The notes under the pieces were generated by a model. That model was not told the origin of the DNA and ran no database searches. It saw only the letters and a list, made by a program, of their open reading frames with translations. DNA of 40,843 nt, from NCBI RefSeq assembly GCF_010093815.1, contig NW_022985549.1:2699849-2740691 (forward strand). Direction: 5' to 3'. Below, in pieces: positions 22,569-36,097 of the stretch (positions are counted from its first letter, which is position 1; the number at the start of each line of letters is the position of its first letter). Position numbers and translations under genes: made by a program. Source of the DNA: Pseudovirgaria hyperparasitica (taxonomy: Eukaryota; Ascomycota; Dothideomycetes; Acrospermales; Acrospermaceae).

Positions 22569-25030
22569 ATTATAAGCGAAGCGGATAAAGCCAATATACT
22601 ATATATTAACACCGGCCTCTACGAAGACCCTCGTGACTTTTAGGTTATCGAACTTATAGCTAGCGAGCTTCTTAGTGTAGGTTTTACCATCCCGTCGTAT
22701 ATTAGACCCGATATAATACACGAATAAGTAAAGCAATTCTTTAAAGATCTAGGTGCTTATACTATAGTTCGTATCTTGCTACCGCTACGTAACCCTATGG
22801 ATTTTACCGGCTTTAATAATAAGCTTAAACTAGAGAGCGATCCGATTAATTCATGGTATATAGGAGTTACTACTCCCTATATATAATACGGTATAATAAG
22901 TAGGCCGGATACTTAGCCCTAGATCTCTATTCCCTACCGCGAGTCATTCGATAAGAAATTTAACTACCTAATATATATCGCTATAAGCACCTTGTAAGAC
23001 AAATAGACGGATCTCCTATTATCCTAATTCCAAGACGTTACCGTTAGATATATCTAGCTCTTAGGTGTTACTTAGGCGCTCTTAGCTATCGTCTATCCTA
23101 TTAATGCGAAAGGATTCTATCGCATAGAACCAGGTAGTCGTGGGTACCTTAAAGTGGATTTAAAGGATTATAATGACGACATATACCGCTTTAAAGTCCT
23201 TCGATTTTGCCTAGGTATCCTTCTATTTAAATGCCTCGCTCTAAAAGTCTTTAATAAGGTTAGGCGTCCTCCTAAAGCACCTAAGGTACTAATTATATTA
23301 ATGGATGCGGTTACTAATATAACTCGAGCTCGTCCTAAACATTTTATTCGGACTAGCGATACTAGTTTAAGTATAATTAGGTCGTCCCTTACTACGCTTA
23401 TAGAGTTTACGGACGTTCCGGCTTTAGTTAGCGTATAAACCTATGATAAGCTTACTAAGCAACGTATTAATACGTGCTAGAAACTAACCTACCACGCCGT
23501 GTAAGCTTCTAGAGACGGCGGCGCAGACGACCACGCCGCTTAGGATACGTTTAATACGATGGTCCTTAATGTTATTATGGACTCGGTGTCTATATCTCTA
23601 ATATATAGGTCCCCTAACCCTAACGACGAGATTCTAGATTATAGTATAGAGCCTTAGGATACCCTTGTTACTCTTTCTAAATTATCTATATCCCTAGATA
23701 ATAATAAGGATACGAATATAGAATATAGTTACGATGTTATTAGCGACGAAGGTTCTATTACTAGCCCCGTCGCCGATATATACACACTCCTAATATTATC
23801 CAAAGTCTACTCTAGTGTCCTATCCCCTTTACCACCCTCTATATAGGACCTAATACTCGGTAATAACTACCTAAATCTTTAACCCGTCGACTACAACCGC
23901 TATATTAAAGATTATGAAAGATTCTATAATCTCTAGGATATTATACGTTCGGAACTATCTCCCTAATAATAGTATACCTATATATAGGCGATAGACGTAC
24001 TTAGGGCTTAGTTCCTACTTTACGGCTATAGAGGAGCTAGGAAGAGCCATTTATAGCTTCGTCTACTACTAGCTACACTTCTAATTAATGAAATAAACGG
24101 TGCTCCTATTATCACTTATACTACTAAGGTAGTCATCCTATCTAGCGATGTAATAGCGCACCTCCCTACGCTAGGTTCCACCTAAATATATAGAATATAT
24201 ATACATGTTATTATCGGCCTAACTAACGAAACCTACGACGACGCTATAAGAAAAGCATATAAATATACGAGTAATATATTTACTTACTATAAGTCTCTAA
24301 AGATACTAGTTATTCTTTAAAGATACCCCGAAGCCGTTAATCGAGAGGTTTTCTTTACTATAGCTAGACTATCTTATCGCGGCGACCCTCTTATCGGGCT
24401 AACCTAGGATAATATAATAGGCGGTACTATCCTCGCGTAAGCCTAGGCCGACTATAGTAAATAACTATCGGAATATAGCACGGATCCCCGTGCTCGTCTA
24501 TAGGAACTATATACCGGTTACGTTACGCTCGAGGTCGTTAGACTCGTTAAATCTCGATACTAATATGAATAGATCCCTAAGAATTTTAAGAAAGAAACGG
24601 CTCGGCTATTACGCGCTATCTATAAACGTTACGCTCGTAATAAGGACATATCTAAGGAGGAGTATAATAGGATGAACGAGCTATACCTCGCTACCTAGGA
24701 CCTAGTTACTATCCACGCCTAGATTTATATAGGGACTCTATATGTTATGAACATCGCTAAGGTAGCCCGTAATATATATCCGATTTTAGTTATAATAGAA
24801 GGGGCTACGTATATCCTTAAAAGTAATATACTCGGGATTATCGTTAATTATACTACTATGGAATAGTAACCGACATTTATTTACGTCGGCGACCTACGCT
24901 AGCTCGACACCTACTAGCGTAATAGTACTAATATATAGACCGTAAACCAGAGGATCTCCTTTATAAAGCGCTAGATATAATATAGTTTCCCGACTACTTA
25001 CCTTACCGAGTTAGAACGCTTAGTTCCTAG
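22569..25030 (+). pseudogene. UPF1-like SF1 helicase with zinc knuckles, part 2 (ATPase core, N-terminal half)
   Basis: Resumes in phase after the miniature element. It is long and lightly interrupted at 22569-23440 (GFYRIEPGSRGYLKVDLKDY). The P-loop is at 24024-24047 and reads GYRGARKS, where GYRGAGKS is expected; the Gly to Arg change is TG to TA. The Walker B position at 24783-24809 reads ILVIIEGAT, where SF1 helicases usually have DEA or DEAT. Motif III reads VGDLR-stop-LDTY at about 24885-24915, matching GDxxQL. This order is that of UPF1/DNA2/NAM7-like superfamily 1 helicases, ATP-driven 5'-3' translocases on RNA or DNA. The frame is cut at 25030 by the insertion of LTR element copy 2, whose ctag duplication spans 25027-25030. 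Confidence 0.75.
25027..25030. repeat. Target-site duplication of LTR element copy 2, left (ctag)
   Basis: ctag before the element is repeated directly after it at 36470-36473. Both large copies therefore have 4-bp duplications of their own. Removing element and duplication rejoins the helicase phase. Confidence 0.75.
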
Positions 25031-25402
25031 TGTAGTGAGCTATCGCTACGTGTGTCCCTTTTATAAATGGCTGTATTCCTAGTATAGTAGTCGCGACGAA
25101 CTCACAAGTATCTCTCCTAGGTATTATAAGTTCTCTTTGAACGCACGACTTCTTATTAGTTCTCTTTTATAATAGGACGGGTCTATATAATACTCTTAAT
25201 TAATTCTTTAATAGCTAAGCCTAATAATTAATACCTATAGAGGCCCATGAACGTAAGGAAAGGTCGAATAGTTAAATATTAGTAATGGGGAAAGCGTGCC
25301 GAGTAGAATGACCAAGGAAAACGCCCTCCTTAAATATATAATAAAGCCATGTAATCGAGCTAGGGACATATACATATAGGGCTATAGGAGCGGCCTTCTA
25401 TA
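25031..25402 (-). repeat. 3' LTR of copy 2 (372 bp)
   Basis: Complement of the 372-bp LTR. It starts tgtagtgagc in plus-strand reading (end of element) and stops at ccttctata. The purine tract of the element lies just right of it (tatacctccccggcc). Confidence 0.9.
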
Positions 25403-25548
25403 TATACCTCCCCGGCCTATAGAACTACTACCCTTAGTAGTATAGTAACCGTGTAAGAAACCGTGTAAAGAACGCCTAAAAGAAAGACCTTAATACGAAT
25501 AAAATGCGCCCCTAGTAAACCTCTCGGTACGGGTAAACCTTAGCCCGG

Positions 25549-25581
25549 ATTATTAGTTAAGGGTAGCCCTTAACTAATAAT
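25549..25581. repeat. 33-bp hairpin palindrome after the extra ORF (copy 2)
   Basis: Perfect 15-bp arms around loop tag. It is the counterpart of 19179-19211. Confidence 0.75.
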
Positions 25582-25589
25582 TAGGTAGG

Positions 25590-28500
25590 TTTCTAGGCGC
25601 CTAATCTTAGTACTTAAGGTTGTGAGCCAGCTTCTAAAGAATCGTATCGCTTATCTTAGAGAGGTTAGATTCCTCCTCGTCGGATAGTTCGTTAGGCCTC
25701 TCCTATCTATAGAAGTTCTCTTTAACGTTATTTAGGCCCGCGTTAGACTTAAATTTCTTAAAATTAATTAGCCGCTTAGCGGCCCGCGCCTCGTTAAATT
25801 CCTTCTAGAACGACCTATCCCTATAGACTAGCCTTTCCTACCTTACTATTTTCTTAAAGGTCTCTATAAATACCCTCGAGCCCTCCTTAAACTAGGCGTC
25901 TACCTTAGCTTTAAGTTATTAAGGACTTACGTTAAGCTACGTAGCTACCTCTTCTTTTACCTCCTAGCTATCCTATCTTTTACGGCTAACTAATACGTTA
26001 CTAACGGCGTTAAAACTCGGGAGTTAAACTACGGCTAGGAAGGTAAAAGGAATCGCGCTATATTTATTAGAAAATCCCGATGGAGACGTGGGTCCCGGAG
26101 TTAAATTCCTATAAGCTACTACGAGTTATTCCTATATACCTATTTTAGGTACTTCTATTATTATATAATTAGGGCTAATCGTAATATACCATATAAGTAT
26201 TATACGTCTTCCACCCTTTACGGGACCCTAGGCGCCGTGTATTATTAGTGGGCTAGAGATATATACTTTAAGGGACTAGTAGGGGACCGGGACGAAGGGA
26301 CTAAATCGTTTCTTATCGTCCGTATTATAGATCTTATCGTTAATAGCCGTGATTATACTATTTTAATTAACCCTCTTACGGAGCTTAGCCTTCGACTACT
26401 ATTTATTTAAGAACTTATAGAAGCGGGGAACAATTATAGTGTAGTTATTACTTCGTTCGTCGTCGAGACTAATACTCCCCTAGATTATATTAAACCCGTA
26501 TCTATTACTAGGATCGAGGATTCGATTAATGGTGTTATCGAGATACTTAAAACCCGTCTTATCGCCCCTATCCTAGGACTTTACATAGTACGGGTACGAG
26601 ATTAGATAGTAGTTAAGATCGGGCCGAAGAGCAATATAGGTGAGCTAGTAAAGTAGGCATTACCTAATAAACTATTAGATATAGGAGTGGTATATAGTTC
26701 GTAGCTAGCTATAGTTCGATTTCTTATTAAACATGCGCTGGTGGTACTTATATATATTAAATTCATCCCTCGCGAGTTCTAGGATACTCTTATTAAGTAT
26801 AGAGGTCGTCTTTTTAAGTAGCTTAAAGAGCCCTTTAATATTAATACTTCTAGTACGTTCCCACTCGTCGAAGAGTTACCTACCTATCCTACTATCCTCC
26901 TTCTAAATTATAAATATAATACTAGTAAGGATAGTTTTAATATTAATAACTTACTTCGGGGTCTCTAGGGCCTAGTAACGATAGACACCTAATGCCTCTA
27001 TTAGATAAGGTGGCCGCGTGTACTTCGCGAACTAGGTATAGCGGTCCTTATAAACTTTAAGGGCCCCTACGTTATCTCTAAACTTATATACTATTTTAAG
27101 TCTCGCTACTAGGTATAAGTAGGACACGCTAACGAGTATATTATTCTTTCTAGCCACGTCTTAGTAATACTTATAGTAGACTTTATACGGAATAGCTATG
27201 TTACCTATCTACGCTTTCTAGCGTACTAGTAGGGCCATTCCCTTAATGCTCGTGAAATTCTTCTTTAATAATATAGCTACCTTAAAAGTCTTCGTTACTA
27301 AAGGCGCGTATTAATACTTCTTAGGCTCGTCCTCTTCCTTAACCGATACTATCATCTTAGGGTGTAAACTAAGAATAACCGGGGATTATCGTGTAGGCGC
27401 CCCTAGTAATTACTAAGGGCCGGTAGATAAGGCACGTCCGCGAGTAGGTTTTATTAGCGTGGCCGTAATAGGTACTAAAGAGGTTCTCGCATGGCCCGGT
27501 AAGGGACGTATACTAGTAGTAGTAGAAGAAATGCTTACTTCGAACGGACGACTAGCTTCGAAGAGACGACGTACTACTAAACTAGAAGGCGTGCTTCGTG
27601 GAGGGGACTTTACTATAGGCGTTATCTACGCTGGTTTTAGTAATAGTAAGGTCTAAGGCGGAGGCGATATACTTATCTCTTTAATTTATAGATAGTATTC
27701 GACGGGCCTATAAACCATTCTACTTATCCGTAACTATTAACTAGCGGGAATAATAAGTCCCGTCTTATTATAGAACGTTAGTTTATTTTATTAGCTAGGG
27801 TAGTTCGAGAGTTACTAGAGAGATAGACCGTCCTTATTACTATTACTAGCTAGGGCGGTATCGATATTAGAGCTCTAAAGATATACCTTAATTCCTCTTC
27901 CCTTCTATCCCTAGCCGATTCGGGACTATAGAGATACGTTTAACTAGTTCCTTACTCTCGTCTATATCTACATTCGTAAGAGCGCTACTAGCTTTTCTAT
28001 AAAGTTCTATATTTACTAGAGCTATCTAAGGGCGGATTAGAGTAACTAGCTATTATTATTAGGGAGGTCTTTTCGCTAGTTTTATAGGATTATATTTTTA
28101 GCTTTTAGGATACGGGAGTTAGTATCTCTTCTACGACGAATTATCTCGTGGACTTCTTTTAGAATAGAGGAGTTAATCTTTACCTTACTATACCCTATTA
28201 CGGCTCCTACTTTCTAGAAGAGGTTAACTATACTACTTAAGAGCTATTCTACGAGGCTAGTAATGTGAAGGAGATTATTAAACATATCTAGAATATAGTC
28301 CTATCGCTCTTACGGGTCCTAGATAGCGATAATTCGGTTAATGGTAGACTTATTTACTTCTATAGCTTCTATAGTCTATCCGTACGGAGTAGTAGATGGC
28401 CTCGATACTATAATAGCCGTTAATAGCCCTACTTTAGTACTTACGACTCTTAACTAGGACCGCGTCTATCTTATTAGTACTTAATAATCTTATAGCTTTT

Positions 28501-29070
28501 CACGGGTAGGCGTTTTCTTTTTCGGCGGGGCCATTATTATTATCGGTTCTATCGGCGAGTTACGTTCTAAGGAGAGGTAGTTAAGCGAGGCGGAAGTAGA
28601 GAAGAAGGTTTTATTAATTAAGGAGGTATAGAGAGGTATAAGAGGGAAGAGTTATATACTATCTTAAGTTCTCTTTTTATGCCTCCTCGAATGCCGGGTA
28701 TATAGTAATTTTTATAAATGATTCTTACTAACGGCCGTAGGCCCGTATACGTGTCGAATCTATGAATAAATATATACTAGGTATATAGGAAATCTATAAA
28801 TAAATATGTCTACCGGGTATATAGCGGAATCTATAAATAAATAGATACCGGGTATATTCTTATCCTTATAAGACTTCCTATAAGTATCTTTTTCTTCTAT
28901 ATCTTCTTCTTCTTTTCTTCCTTATTAGTTTCTAACGGGGCCCGTTCTATAGTAACGAAATAGGCCTTCGATAGGTAGGCTTCGATTACACGACCGGTTT
29001 TAATATATAGTAGGTGGAATTCGTATAAACGCTATTATATCTTCTTTCGAGCATTACTTACTTTCATAAT
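25590..29070 (-). pseudogene. Extra retroelement ORF: putative HTH plus 2OG-Fe(II) dioxygenase-like protein, copy 2
   Basis: Counterpart of 15686-19155, read on the minus strand. It keeps the same blocks: a KKKTPT start region, EVHEIIRR, RDTNSRILKAKNIIL, and the RRPNELSDEEESNLSKISDTIL tail near 25620-25720. The H-x-D site is Tyr-Leu-Asp here too (26537-26545). The distal His of the H-x10-R motif is still CAC (complement of gtg at 26237-26239), which shows that His is ancestral and that Tyr in copy 1 is a RIP change. The short open frame on the opposite strand at 27459-27656 is an accidental shadow of this ORF. I did not follow the phase base by base over its whole length, so an indel may break it. 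Confidence 0.5.
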
Positions 29071-32000
29071 AAGTTTTATTATTTTATAGTAATAATAGGG
29101 TTTATCATCCTCTTTCGATAATAGAGTTTATCGTCCTTTTTTAATAATAGAGTTTATCGTTATAAGGCTGCTTTTATAAGTATCCCTTCCCTCCTTAAAA
29201 AAACTTCTATCCCCTAGAAGAAGATATCGATTCTAGGGAAACGTAAATATTCTTCTCTATTAAAGTCTTACGGAGTAGAAATTACTACTTCTACCCGGGT
29301 TCGTGTAGCGTCGTCGAGGTGTTCCGTAAGTTATTTATAATAGCTTTCCTTATCGCTACTCTCCTTATATTCCTTAGTAATTCTTCTAATTAGTAGTCGT
29401 AAGGGCTCGTCGTGACTCTTATTACTTATATTTCTTATAAAATATTTCTTTAACCTATGGCTAGGAAACGTCCCTCTAAGTATAGCTCTATTAAGCTCCG
29501 CGAGCTTATAAGTATAATTAAACACGGACTAGATTCTATATAGCCCCCTCTAATACTATCTTAGCTTCCGCCCTATATCCTTCTATCGCTATAAGTTATA
29601 TAGAAGGATAATTATATTAACTAGTAACGACTCTTAACGAAGGTAATGGTCGTTATTCTATGCCTCTCTTAATTCCTTACGCGTTCGTGTCGCGTAGGTA
29701 TAGGCCTCCTTAAGATCCTCGGATCTTCTCTTAAGTTATCTAGCTTAAAGAGTAAGTAAGTCGGATATTAATCGTATCTCGTTCTAAGGGAGTATTCGGA
29801 GCGACTCGAATTCGACTTTAATAGGTATGATTAGTTTATGGCTAAGCACGAGGTATATAGTACTATACCCTATACTAGCACGTGTCGTTATTCTATCTAC
29901 CTAGACGACCGTATGGAGGTGGCCGGGCTAGTTCTTGAATCCGCCATTAGTTATCTTCGTAAGAGTATTAGCGAGTAGTATAAAACTTCTCTCGATAATT
30001 CTATTTACTCGGGAATTATACGTAGATATAACCTTCTAATAAATTCTATAGAGTCGGAGGAGCTCCTCTATGGCACCTATATTTTCTCTACTACTATTAT
30101 AGGTGATTTTAGGAATGATTCCGTATCTATAGATCACGTTCTTAAAGAGGAACTTTATAATAACTATAGACGTGGCCGCCGTACATGCCTCCGCCTTAGT
30201 CTATCCGCTTAGCTATTCTCGTATAGATACCACTTTACTATACTCTATAGAAGGTAGTAGCGTTATTACATCTAAGTATATTCTTTACTAAAGAATAGAC
30301 GTTATAACGTAGTAGAGCCCTTTATTAAGATCTCCGAGGAGTTTACTTCGTTATTAATATTTATTATAGGTTTTTATATACTATCGCACGTCTCTACGTA
30401 TACCTATCTACTAATACTTATCCTTAATCCTTCCGAGGGTCCCTTCGCTACCTCTATAATCTATCTTATCGTAAGTAGCGGTAATTATATACGCCCTAGT
30501 ATTTAGATCCTTAATCACTCGTGTATATTAGTAATACCTATCTCCTCTCCGCTAGAGTATTCGGTTATACACGAGGAACTTTAGGTAGTCGGTTATAAAG
30601 GCCTTATACGCTCGGTCGGTTAGGTTAGTTAGCCTCTTAAGTATAGTAAGGTACTTCGTAATCCTCTACTATTTATCGCTATATTTATCTATTAAGGGAG
30701 ACTTAATGGCGGTATAGTCGAGTATCCCTATTATATAATCTCTCCCGCTAACGGGCTTAATTAACGACGTCTCTAGTACGTCTATATATAGAGTTATATC
30801 CACGAACTTATCTAGGTTAAAGGTAGGGACGTCTAGTAGTTCTTCTCCTTTATATATCCGTAAGATACCGTTAGCGACTACGTTACGCTTCCTAGGTACA
30901 TGCCTAACTATAAAGTTCTATAGCTAAATCTACGCGAGCCACCTAGTAATAAGCGCCCCTAGTAAGTTAGTTATGGTACGGTTAATTTAAGTAACTAGAG
31001 TATTCGTGTCTATTTCTATAATAAAGTGCGTGCTATAGAGGTATTACTAGAACTTCTATAACGCGTGGAGGAGGGCTTGGTACTCTAGCTTCACGGTATC
31101 GTAGTTTCTCTTAGCTTTTAACTATATTCCTCTATTATACCGCGATGGCTAACGTTTACGATCCTCGTTCTCCTATATTAACGTAGCTCTCTACCTAACG
31201 TTACTAGAGTCTACTACTAGAATTATGTCTCCCGTATCTATCCCGTACTATAACATTATTAGTATAGGAGTAGTAGTTAGAGCTATCTTTAGCGCGTCTA
31301 TCGAGGTCTACTTCTTAGCTATCTACTACTAGGCCGATTTATTCTTTAATAGTATAAATAGCGGCGATATAATAATAGCGTACCCGGGGATCTATATCCG
31401 GAAATATATATAAACGCCAAGGAAGGCTCATATATTTATCGTGTTTTTATAGGGTTTCTAGTCCCTAATAGTAGTAACCTTTTTATTACTCGGTCGCCTC
31501 CCTTTAATGTCGTAGACGTATCCTATAATATTAGCGGCTTTAATATACTACTAAGTCTTCTTACTACTTAGGGTATATCCGGCACGCTCTATATCTATAA
31601 GAATCTTATCTACGTTAATTAAATGTTCTAGGATATACCTATAAATTCTAGGTAGGGCCTTCTTAGAGTTATATTTCGTCATAGGTCCTTTAATACCTAA
31701 GTTATCTAGGAATAGTAGAGCCCTCTCCGGGATATATTCTTATATAATAGTTAATATAATCCTAACGAACTAAGCTACTAAATTAGTGGCCCCTTAAGGT
31801 AATATTATCCCGTATAGTAATTCTAGGGGCGTTATAAACCCCGTTAAGTCTCGGTAATGCTCTACTAATAGAATCTAATTATATCCTAAGAAGAAGTTAG
31901 TAAACGTTAAGACGGCCATCCCCGTAAAGTACTCTAAGAACTCTTTATATAACGGCGGCATGGCCGCATTACGAATAGTAACTTAGTTGATTTCTATCGC

Positions 32001-32849
32001 CGAATTAATTAACCTATAATCTCGTTCCTTATTAGCTTCCTTCTTCTTTTCCACGAGAAAATAGGCATTTTAATAAGGACTACTATAGGGCTCGAGCCTT
32101 CCGCTATTAAGACGCTCTTTTAGGATTATAAGTACCTTCCTATGAAGGGCTCTAGGAATATTAAAGTTCTTCGCCTACTATACCTTATGTTCTACTGTTC
32201 GGATCTCCTACGGAGGTACCACCTCTTCGTTAAATTTACTAAGGTATAAGAATTCCTATACTAGTGCTTCCTCGCGATATAATAAGATTATATATAGTAA
32301 CTTAAGTTCCGCGGGACATAGCTCTATTCTAATCTTTAGCTAACTTATATATAGAGGCGTTAGACGTGTTCCTAGCGGGATAGTTACCCTTTAAGGCTCT
32401 ATTAGCCTATTAAACGCGTTAAGGCCTAGGTAGATAGCTAGAAGAAGTACCTACTATGCGATTACTCGTTCACGCTAGTCTAGATACCCTAATAGATTTC
32501 TAGGAACCTTTCGGTGGGCTTCGGAGTCATCTACGGGGTATACTTTAACTCCCTTTCTTTTATATATAGTGGCTATACTAAATCCCTTTAATACCCTAGA
32601 TGAATACCGTCTTTAGAGGCTGGTAGAGCCTACTATAAGCCATTCTATTATCGTGCCTTATTTATATATAAAGGTAGTATACCTTACCGCCGTAACTAGG
32701 GCGGCTAAGTTATCTTTTCTTAATAACTAAGTAATATTTTTAGGCCGGATTTTCTCGGAAAGTAACTCTATATAACTTATTTCTATATCCGTATAAAAAT
32801 ATAGTCTATCCCCTTTATTAGTAGGTTTACCGGACTCTATTTAGTACGG

Positions 32850-32882
32850 ATTATTAGTTAAGGGTAGCCCTTAACTAATAAT
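32850..32882. repeat. 33-bp hairpin palindrome in pol (copy 2)
   Basis: Perfect 15-bp arms around loop tag, matching 11886-11918 in copy 1. Confidence 0.75.
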
Positions 32883-35568
32883 CCGGCTTAACTCCGGCTT
32901 CCGGCAATATACTCTACTATATAGTTAGTCTCTAGCTACGGAGTTACCCTCCTTCTCTAAGACTAGAATATACTTATCTAGACTAGTTTCGAAGGTTATA
33001 TATTCTTATCTATATACGGAGTAGACTATTAAGAGTACTTATCTAGAGGCTAACCTCTATACTATAAGTAAGGCCTATCTAGTATATAGCTCCCCTAGGA
33101 TAAGGTTATAATTAAGTTTACTATACATGAATATTAAAGTAGCTATAATAATCCGACCTATGCGGATAGGGTATTACTATACTATTCCTATAAATGGAGT
33201 ACTATACTAAGTAGCGCTAACTAAACTTAAGTTCTTTATATATAGTAGAAGCGAAGATATCGCTAGCCTAAGACGCCTCGTAGTATCTAGTCGAATACCA
33301 TTTACCTATACGCTACTATTAAATAGTACTATACTAGTCGCCCTTTTAGAACTAACTTCTATAGAGTACCTTAGATACTCGGCCACTAGCCTTACTATCC
33401 CTTCCTTAAGCTAATTAATATCTTATTACGTAATAGCCGTCCCTATAGTATAGAGGGGTGCTAATATATTAAGTTTATTTATCTCGGGAGCCATAGTATA
33501 GTCATTTCTTCCTTTCTTCTCGGCTCTCTCTTCTCGAGCCTTATAGACCTCTCTAGCTATAAAGTCGGGGGCGCCCTTCTTAAATACCGCACGACGTAAG
33601 TCGCTATTAAGGCTTAATAGTTCGCTAATAGTAATGTTTATAGTTATCCCTAGAACGCGTACCAGCCATGCTTCGCTAGCTTCTATGCTTAGCCGCTATC
33701 CTTCGCGTAGATAGTTATTAAGCTTAACGCCTTAGATACGTGCCTTTTAACTAGGATTTAGACTATCCCCTTTATCTATCTTATCCTCCGGCGCCGTTAG
33801 CTCTTATTTAGACATTCCCTAGTTACTACTCTTCTCGCCGTCCTTCTATTCCTTAATAATCCTTATATACTACCCTTCATGTATTCCGCGGAGATAGGCG
33901 ATCTTTCTTTCCTTAGTATAATTAGATATACTCTTCGTAATCCCCCTTCTAGATATTACGAGTATAGCGGGCTCTTCTAGGGCTATCTCCTTATAGATAT
34001 ATCTATTACTAGCCACGTCGAAGCGTTCGTAGAATTCTATATATCTATCTTTCTTACTCTCGGGCGACGTGACTTCTTCTTCCGAATTACTATCCGCTAA
34101 GGTCTAGTAGGGACCCTTCGTAGGTTTTATACTAATACTATATACTAGCACTCCCTATAAAGCGTTAATGTTTACTATAGACGTGGAAACCTTTACTCCT
34201 CCTCCGTACTAGCTTAGACCGTTTTAAACTATTACTATATAGTTCTAGATAGCTTATAGAGTAGCTTATAGCCCTACCGAGGAGGGTAGTAATAGGATTT
34301 CTTCTCCGTTCGCCCCGAAACGCCCTTAGAATACTTATACCCCGTTAATATTTAGTAATCCGTCTCTAATATATTCTACTATCTCCGGATATCTATATAT
34401 TAGGTAATCTTCTCCGTACGTGATATATATAATTAGTCTTTAAGGTCTATTCTAGGCTATAACGCCTTCTTAGGAGTCTCGGGTAGAGACGTATTCTCTA
34501 TTCTATATATAATTCTATAGATAAACTTACGTTAGTTCTATGGGCATGCCTCGTACTTAGGGATGTGCTAAAAGATTTAGCCCTCGCGTCTACTAGTTAA
34601 TAATGGCCGAAAGTAGCTTAGGTTTATACTTCTTAAGGGATAGAAATAAGGGATTAGAGGTAAAGTAGGACTTTATCTTAATTAACGTGAGGTCTAGTTT
34701 ACTAAATCTCTCTACTATCTTATTAAACTTATCCGATTCTAGTGTGACGTGTACTACGACTAGAGAGAGGTAGTTAAATTTATTAGTTCTTCTTTCTTTA
34801 TATAACTACTCTTCTAAGCCGGTCTTCTTACTCCCTATCTTTAATTTATGGTATATGGCTATGGCAAGCTCTTATGCGGCTAAGTACTTATTAATACGAG
34901 CTAGTTCCTTAAGTACTCTAGCCTTTCGTAATACGAAGCTATAGATAATTATCTAGTCGTAACTATATACTTCTATCGTGAGTTAACATTTCTCTATAGC
35001 CCGAGCCTTAAGACTATTAGGTAGCCCTTCTAGGAAGAGCTCTATTCGCGAATATAAGCTTAGGCTTCCTTTAGCCATAAGTTTCTCCGTAATAATACGA
35101 TACCGGGAGTAGTATATAGGGAGAGAGTAGGATGGGTCTACTTTAACTATTTCCATGTATTTTTAGATAAAGTGGATGGTGCCTTCCTCGAGGGTAGAGT
35201 TAAATAGAGAGAATTCCTTTAATAATTCTTCACGTAGCGTGGCCTACTACTATTTCTAAAACCTACTTATTCCTTTAATAGTAGGACGGAGATAGTCCTT
35301 ATAGTATAATAGTAGGGAGGTTATCTTCTTATTAGGCGGAACTTTATAGTTTATATATATATTCTCGTACTTCCGAAGGAAGGCCGTAATGTTTATTCCT
35401 TTAAAGCGCTCGGGGGCTAGAGTAGATAGAGATACTATCCTTCCTTATCGCGTAAATGCTACGAAGAAGTTAAGTATCTCTCTACGAGTTACTAGGTCGT
35501 TGTTTTAAGCTTCTATCGCACTATTACTAGTAGTAGGTGTGCTAGTGGAGACGCTAGGGGTAAGGTTA

Positions 35569-35593
35569 TTAGTTAAGGGATTACCTTAACTAA
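35569..35593. repeat. Hairpin palindrome in gag (copy 2)
   Basis: Arms ttagttaagg and ccttaactaa around loop gatta, matching 9175-9199 in copy 1. Confidence 0.6.
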
Positions 35594-36097
35594 AGGTTAG
35601 CCTAATGCGTCTACCTATAACACCTATTATCCCTTCTCCATGTTAACTAATCCCTTTATAAGGTGAACTATTACTATCGTCTTTATCGATATAAGGTTCA
35701 CGGTATCCTACTTATATTATTATCTTTATATAAGGCGTTCCTAAAGTAGTATACTCGTATAGCCGTGTTTATAAATAATAGCTATGGTAGTACTAAATAG
35801 GTTATATTTATCGTTTTTGAACTCTTCTTTACTACTTTATCTAGCCCTATTTTATATTCTATTCCCCTAAGACATTTTCGAGTCGCGCTATTACCCGTGT
35901 TAGTATACGTATGCTTTTTACGGCTACTTCTAAGAGGCTAGCCCCTAGCGACTTCGGACTCCCTGTTTTCTAGACTCGTAGCTTCGATCTAGTAAGTCTA
36001 GACTACCTTATTAGGCACGCTATATACTTCCTCTAAGCTAGTTTCGGAGTCCTAATCTCCCCCTATAAGTTTGTAGTCCGGGTACGACCTCTAAAAT

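Larger units (their letters stand above)
29165..35740 (-). pseudogene. Gag-Pol polyprotein of Gypsy element copy 2, RIP-inactivated
   Basis: Counterpart of the copy 1 gag-pol. The last part of Pol survives as a short open stretch (29331-29525, FNYTYKLAELNRAILRGTFPSHRLKKYF), a little less altered than in copy 1. The protease site is again Asn-Ser-Ser (near 33320), the reverse transcriptase box again FLDN (near 31700), and the second integrase Asp again Asn (near 30100). The third integrase acidic residue, Lys in copy 1, is Glu here (complement of ctc at 29991-29993, in the block ERS). Stops throughout make it non-functional. Hairpin palindromes lie at 32850-32882 and 35569-35593. Confidence 0.85.

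Noticed and set aside
24490-24675. 61-residue plus-strand open frame
   Set aside because: It is in a different phase from the helicase, whose own phase reads convincingly through the same bases (KETARLLRAIYKRYARNKD).
27459-27656. 65-residue plus-strand open frame inside copy 2
   Set aside because: It lies antisense to the extra retroelement ORF, and the sense strand reads as protein throughout. It is an accidental shadow.
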